Shown: piece after piece, positions 58,280 through 64,000 of the stretch
How the letters are laid out: each line of letters opens with the position of its first letter
Position numbering within the stretch: position 1 is the stretch's first letter
From: Nymphaea colorata
Lineage: Eukaryota > Streptophyta > Magnoliopsida > Nymphaeales > Nymphaeaceae
DNA length: 64,000 nucleotides
Direction of reading: 5' to 3'
Assembly (NCBI RefSeq): GCF_008831285.2
Contig: NW_022204507.1
Location: 7,212,174 to 7,276,173, forward strand
The notes under the pieces: generated by a model
What the model was told of the DNA's origin: nothing
Databases searched by the model: none
What the model saw: only the letters and a program-made list of their open reading frames with translations
Program-made: the position numbers and the translations under genes

Positions 58280-61200
58280 CAAGATCTTGATGGGTAAGGG
58301 AACAATGAAATAAGGCAACTATGAGAAAGGCCAGCTGTAGATAAACTTTTCCAACAGAAAAGTGAGGTAATGGAGACAATCCCTGTGATTGTACCTAGGA
58401 ACTTGTGAGGATATGACTCATTCTTGGAAGTCTTGTAGTTTCATTGCTTATGATGGCTGTGAAGGGGTAAAACCTATAGATTGGACTTGAACCATGGCTT
58501 CCATGCACGCTGTGAGAATTTGGAAGGTCTCCATTCATAAAAGTTTTTTAAACATTAAGGAGAAAAGACCAAAAATTTACAAGAAGATGGTAACTGAAAC
58601 TTGCTTAGATTCTAACTTAGTCAGACTCTCATACGAGCCAAGATTGGAAGGTTGCATTGGATTATAGTGCAAATTTTGATTCCCATTCTACCATCTTTTC
58701 TGAGTATTTGGGATTTTCCTAAGAAAACAATAAGATGGTGGTGGGACAAACATATAATTTCTGAGCAGCAGCATCTTTAAATGAATTCCCATTCCTACTG
58801 TTTGTTTTGGCTTTTCGATTCACATTCAGTCATGTCAGTGGAAACTTTATTTAAAGAGAAGGGATCAAAAAGTCAGAATTTCGAGACCCAAACCTTGAAA
58901 TGTTCAAGTTTTTTACTGTAAATTTCATGGAAAACATGAATTTCATTGCTCCAGACAATCAGAATCCTAATTTTTGACCTCAACTGTTATTTTGGTTATG
59001 AACGCGACCGCTCTTTGAAACCTTAATTTAATGTTCAAACTTGGGTGAACTTGGGCCCAATTATATGGAGTAGCCCCATGTGATCTGCCTCATAGTCAAT
59101 GAAAATATGTTAACCATATATTAAGTGTTTTATGAAGGAAAAAAAATATAGCTCCACCCTGATTGCAAAAGACAAAAATCCCACAAAAATGAAAAAGAAC
59201 AGACAAGTCATGGCGTGGTGCTGGGTGTGTAGGCACCATTAATCTCTCCATCTGAATATCCGTGTAAGTTGTGGCCCTTGTTTTGCAGTTACCTCTGTTC
59301 TAATTTTCTTTCCCCTGTTGTTATCCAAGCCAACGACACCCTTTGGATCATGTCACCTATGCTATGGAAAAGTGCAGCATGGCTCGAGTTTGACACGCAA
59401 GTTCGAGTTAGCCAGTATTTAACTGTTCCTTTACTATATATCATTTCTAGCATAGGCAGCATATCTTCGTGGCTAAAAATATGGAATGAATAAAAATTCT
59501 TACCATTAAAAAGACATTTTTTTTCCTTTGCATCCTTGTATTGCCGAATGCATTGGAAGAAGCGGCATATATATGGAAGAACCAGCACCAAAGGAATTAC
59601 AACAGAACGACTACAAAGAACCAGCACCAAAGGAATTGCAACAGAATGACTACTGCAAACAGAATAAGCTTCAAACCAAACCATGCAATTGTTGCGACCT
59701 GGAACCAAAATTTTCAACAAATTAGCCAATATAAATAAATGAACATATTGTGAATGAACAAATTGTACTTATATCAAAATTCTTCTATAGGTTAAGTTGA
59801 TCTTTTACATACAAGAACTTGCAAGAAAAGATGAAGAAGTCTTCCAAAATAAAGGCACTGCTTTCTGTCAATAAATATGAACCTTACCGCCTTGTAGATA
59901 ATAATAAGAATCATAGTGGGGTACTAAGTTGAGCAGTACTACTTCGAGCTACCCTTTAAATGCATTTTGAAACATTTTCGATACCCACTCCGAAGAAGTG
60001 CCACCCCAACCCAGACTTTCACTTGGAGTGACCAAATGCATTTCAAAAATATTTTTGTATACCCACTCAAACGTGCTCTGTTCACAATTACAAGATTGGT
60101 TTGATTCAATAAGAAAGAAGATGAAATGGTTGTAAAAGATACTTTGAACTTTTTTATTTACTTCCTCAAATTGAATACAAGAGAACAAGAACATAGGTCG
60201 GATATTTTCTTTTTAAGCAATTTGAGAATTTTTTGCTACCTGAAAGTTTAAGTATCCTTATAATTATTTCTTTTCAATAACAAACTCACACTCTGTTGCT
60301 CCAAAGAAGAAAATAAAGAAAAAAAAAAGTAAAATGATGAAAAAAAAGATAAGTGATTATGGAGCGAGCTTTTATATTAAATGAGCTTTTTATATTAAAA
60401 GTTGAATTCCTCCATTCATGCTTCCCCCTTTCCTAGAAGCACCCCCAACAATTTTCAGAATTCTATTTAAAAAAAATAAATACATAAAAAATCTAATACT
60501 GCGGTTTTGGCAACGTCAAAATCAAGTGTGAATGTCATGTTTCGCAGCAGATCTTTAATTCAATGTACCAAAAGTTTGGATGGGAAGCACAATATCCACT
60601 ACATTTTGGCCAATGGATGGCTGGTCATAACCCCCTTAAAACATGCCTTAAGTAATAGAAACTAATGTATGTATAATTTGTCCTCATTAAGCATCTATTA
60701 GTCATTTTTATCAAGTTAAAACAAGTTTAAGTTAGTAACAACTTAGAGCTATTGGCAAACATATTTTTTTTTTAAGTAGTTGTGCAAACTTACATTGTGT
60801 TTTATGACAATTGAAAATGGTTTTTCATGTCACTAATTATTCTCCAGTCTTCTTGAAATTTCTTTTTATTTTATTATGTTTTGTTGTTCTAACTGAAGAC
60901 GGCGTTCCAATTCCAGTGACCTTTGAGCTCAGCTGCCAAGAATATACATTGTAGGGGTGGACAAAACATCTCATAATAAATTTTGACTCAAGTTCTGACG
61001 ATGATTTATCTCTTCAGAGAATCTGGACATGCTTTTTCATTGTGTTTTTGTCTTAACACTGTTTGAAAACCCAGCCTCATTTTCCACTGCACAATTCATT
61101 CAAGACAAGTTATCCAGTGAAACTCATTTGGGACAGTTTCCACCTACAATGTCATTTATGTAATGACTCATGCGGAGCCTAACTAGAATTTAGCAATATT

Positions 61201-61660
61201 GAAGTCTATTTTGAGTAAAAATTCCGTAGCTCTATTATGTAGGCTAAATTCCAGTTTTTTTTTCTATGTTGCAACGTAAATTGAATGGACTTCCATTGGA
61301 TTAGAAATTACTCGTGCTAAAATCAGATATATCCCAATTAAATAATTACAAACAGTGGTATAAATTTTTTCAAAGGGCAAAACTAGCATAGCATAAATGG
61401 TCGGCTTGAGGCGTATGGAGATGCATGTCTCTATCATTCCCAAGTGGTGGAGTATGGTATATAAGTTGAAGGAGCAGTGGTACTACTAATGTACGTAGCT
61501 CAAAGCCCTATAGACTTGGGGAACGATCTTAATGCTTCTTCTGTTTTGAGTGGTGAGTTATTGACTTTGAAAGGGTAACAATAACTCGTTCAAGTTTAAT
61601 AAAGTAACTGCTGTATTACATAAAATGCTGTTAAACAAAGAAATTTAAACTTGTGCTTTT
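58280..61660. other. Long stretch without a recognised gene
   Basis: A 146-codon minus ORF at 59,289-59,729 is the longest here but has no motif or homolog in the window. Inside it lies a tandem duplication of about 37 bases at 59,577-59,652, which on the plus strand reads EPAPKELQQNDYK twice. A word ATAGCTCCACCCTG at about 59,150 looks like one end of a hAT-type element without a partner. The rest shows only short ORFs. Confidence 0.45.
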
Positions 61661-63277
61661 ATGCACCACTAAAAGTTAGATGTGCATTTAGAGGAGTTCC
61701 ATAAGTTTTTGGATTCAGGTTCGCTTCGAATTGAACTCAGAATCGATGACAGATTTGAATCCAAATCACTAATTAGTTATGATTCAAGTATCGTATGTGA
61801 CAAAGGATTTGGAGACTACCGATATCGACTCGAATCGGCATCCCATAGGAGGCATTTATTTGGCCGTGGATCTGAGATCCCCTCGGATCTCAAATCTTTT
61901 TTCTATATGACCCACTGTTCAAACAAACAGTGGATTCCACGTGAGTGAAAATGTGGATCTTAAATCCAGGTTTCTCCCTAAAAACTTATGTTTTGAGGTC
62001 GGACGGAAGGAGTCTCAAATCAAATCTACTGTTTTCACGGAAAGAGATTGGGTCCTCCTTCGAATATCTCGACCCAAAAAATGGACTGGACTCGGACGTG
62101 GATCTGATCACTGGTGAGATCATCCAGTACCAATGATTGGATCATCCATGGTTTAACCTTCAAATCGGGTTCTGTGTAGGAAAAAGAAGGATAAAGTTCC
62201 ACTTGTACCGCTTCGTCAAGTGGTAGCCACGCCAGCTTAACACGTCGGATAATGGACCCACCTCAACTTGGGAGATCTACAAATTCCTCGTTCGTCATGG
62301 CGCATGGCGGGTCTTGGTGGAAAGAGGAAAAAATCCAAAGAAAAGGAAGAAGGAGGATACATGAAATGTTGCTTTGTTAGTGCCATATGGAGCCATGAAC
62401 CGATTTGGGCTGATTCTGTAACACTAACATCGATCATCTGATCTTCTGTATTCCGGCTGCAACCCCTGTCGCCGGAATTTCTCAGGTCGACTGAATTTCT
62501 CTGCTGCGGATGTCAGTGGCGAGCCATTTCAGATCCTCACGAATCATCTCCAGAAATCTCCTGACGGCAGCTCCTGTTCTCAACCCTTCACTGAGTCACA
62601 AACTCAGGCAGTCATATTTCTTCTGTTCAAAGGCTATGGTTTCTTCTCCGGTTTAAGACGGCAAAAGAGCTTCTCCAACGAGGAAAGAGAGAGGAAACAG
62701 AATTTGGGGCTGTCGGACTGTAATGAGGTGGTTTTTTTTTTTTGGGTGCGCTTTGAACTATTTCTCTGTTTTCTCTGAGGAGAGCTTGACGGTGATATTC
62801 TGATATCCCTGATTTTCTGCCCCTTGAACGTGAGCATCAAAGCAGAAATTCGTGAAGCCTGCTCTGTTTGCGTCGAACGAACACCACTGAGTCGGGATTC
62901 ATGAAGATCTTCATTCACTCCTCTCTATTTCGCTCTCGCCCTGCAACTATGCTTCTCTATTTTCTGAACATTAGTTTTTTTCTCTTTCTCGCGTCAAGAG
63001 ATTTGAGTTTCGGAAGTCGTGGAGTCAATACTTGGAGCCAGAAAAGGAGGAGGAAGACGTCTGCTGCTGCTCAAGGGAGACCTGCTGCTTGGCCTGCTTG
63101 CCAAAGGAAAGGGGGATGTGAACCCTCATCCCCTCGTATATCTCTGCCCCCTCTCCCTCCATGGTCATGTCTCCGGATCGATCTTTGCGCGACGACAGGA
63201 AGAGACACAAGTGATTGTTTTTTGCGGAAGCCCAGCTGACCATTGTCTTCCTTGTCTAAGAACAATAAGAAGGAACT
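61661..63277. other. Stretch upstream of the gag relic
   Basis: Short ORFs of up to 123 codons on both strands overlap each other and carry no motif. GC content rises from about 62,450, with ATG-poor, Ser/Arg-rich frames. It might be leader or LTR sequence of the element whose gag begins at 63,278, but I found no LTR end or primer site. Confidence 0.35.
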
Positions 63278-64000
63278 ATGGCAGACCAAGAAAAGAATAA
63301 TGGCGACATCAGTAATTCAGAAAATTCTCAGGTGATGACTGATTCCTTCTTTTACATCATTCTGATAATCCTGAAAGTGTGTTGGTATCTCAAGCAATTA
63401 ATGGTGACAATTTGCCATTTGAAGTAGAGCCATGATAATGGCCTTGTCAGCAAAAATAAATTGGGCTTGGTAGATGGATTTATCAAAGAGCCAAAAGAAG
63501 GAGATAAGAATCGTGCCTTATGGGTTAGATGCAATAATATGATTCTTTGATGGATTTTAAATTCTATTAGCAAAGAAATTGCTGCTAGTATTGCTTATGC
63601 TACTTCTGCTGAAGATGTATGGAAAGATTTAAAAAACAGGTTTACTCAGAGTTTAGCACCAAGAATATATCAACTGCAGTTCTATATGTCGACTTCAACA
63701 AGAGACTCTATCAGTTACTATGTACTACACAAACACTAGGCGTTATGGGATGAACTTAACTCTTATTCTCCATACCGTCTTGTTCATGTGGTGCTATTAG
63801 AATTTACTCAGATCATATTCAAAGAGAGAGTAATCCAATTCTTGATGGGGCTAAACGACTCATAGGGAGCAATTCGTGGTCAAATCTTACTACTTGATCC
63901 CTTGCCCAACATTAACAAAGTTTATGCTTTAGTTCTACAGGAAGAAAAACAAGTGAAGCAAGATTCACGTCGTCACATTCCTCGTCACTAGTTCAGCCTC
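63278..64000 (+). pseudogene. Copia gag relic, cut by window edge
   Basis: Starts at ATG 63,278 with a hydrophilic lead. Segments match the usual plant Copia Gag (UBN2/retrotran_gag type): NKLGLVDGFIKEP, WILNSISKEIAASIAYATSA followed by EDVWKDLKNRF, then APRIYQLQ, ALWDELNSY and VIQFLMGL. At least two frameshifts near 63,340-63,450 and several stops (for example 63,550 and 63,740) inactivate it. It continues beyond 64,000. It is on the opposite strand from the intact element and is not obviously its partner. Confidence 0.8.

Noticed and set aside
59145-59165. hAT-like end ATAGCTCCACCCTG
   Set aside because: A single end without partner; could be a fragment or chance.

Overview
The window reads as nuclear DNA of a flowering plant. 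It is AT-rich with long (TA)n tracts, holds plant Ty1/Copia retrotransposons with an initiator-Met tRNA primer site and hAT-type non-autonomous transposons, and its candidate exons end in GT/AG junctions with pyrimidine-rich plant-style introns. I cannot name a species. The only long intact coding region is a Copia polyprotein. Everything else that looks coding is short, split or broken.

Layout. Positions 1 to about 53,546 form a mosaic of diverged direct repeats, all in one orientation. I read them as six overlapping units: U1 (1-6.5 kb), U2 (7.3-16 kb), U3 (16.4-22.1 kb), U4 (22.3-37 kb), U5 (37.2-40.1 kb) and U6 (44.3-53.5 kb). The full module order, seen best in U2 and U4, is: a PPR-like N-terminal fragment; an exon coding Ala/Gly/His/Pro repeats (module P); a linker; an exon coding ELVDSD-type sequence (module Q); another linker; a TATA-box mini-gene with two small exons (module E); then non-coding blocks with paralogous copies throughout. 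All candidate exons lie on the minus strand, so the locus looks like a tandemly duplicated, largely decayed gene cluster. The closest pair is U1 and U6, about 6 kb in direct orientation; U6 runs into a 100-N assembly gap at 53,547-53,646.

Mobile DNA. A young Copia element (28,051-32,904, minus strand) sits in U4 with 255-bp LTRs differing at 3 sites, a GTAAC target duplication, primer site and polypurine tract. The empty site survives in the paralogous U2 copy at 12,523. Its 1,196-residue ORF has protease, integrase, RT and RNase H but no recognisable Gag or zinc knuckle. Older pieces are a solo LTR with perfect target duplication (40,763-41,220), a second probable LTR (42,222-42,595), a pair of related LTR fragments (56.87-58.27 kb), Copia RT/RNase H relics shared by U1 and U6, a Copia gag relic at the right edge, and two ~200-bp hAT-like elements (2,423 and 20,157).

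After the gap (53.65-64 kb) the modular array is absent. That part holds a GATTCAGATT-rich repeat, a possible three-exon small gene on the minus strand (56.2-56.73 kb), the LTR pair with a nested hairpin, low-coding DNA, and the gag relic. Nothing here is an operon or a known pathway. The most interesting content is the array itself and its repeat-protein and mini-gene exons, which I could not assign to a family.
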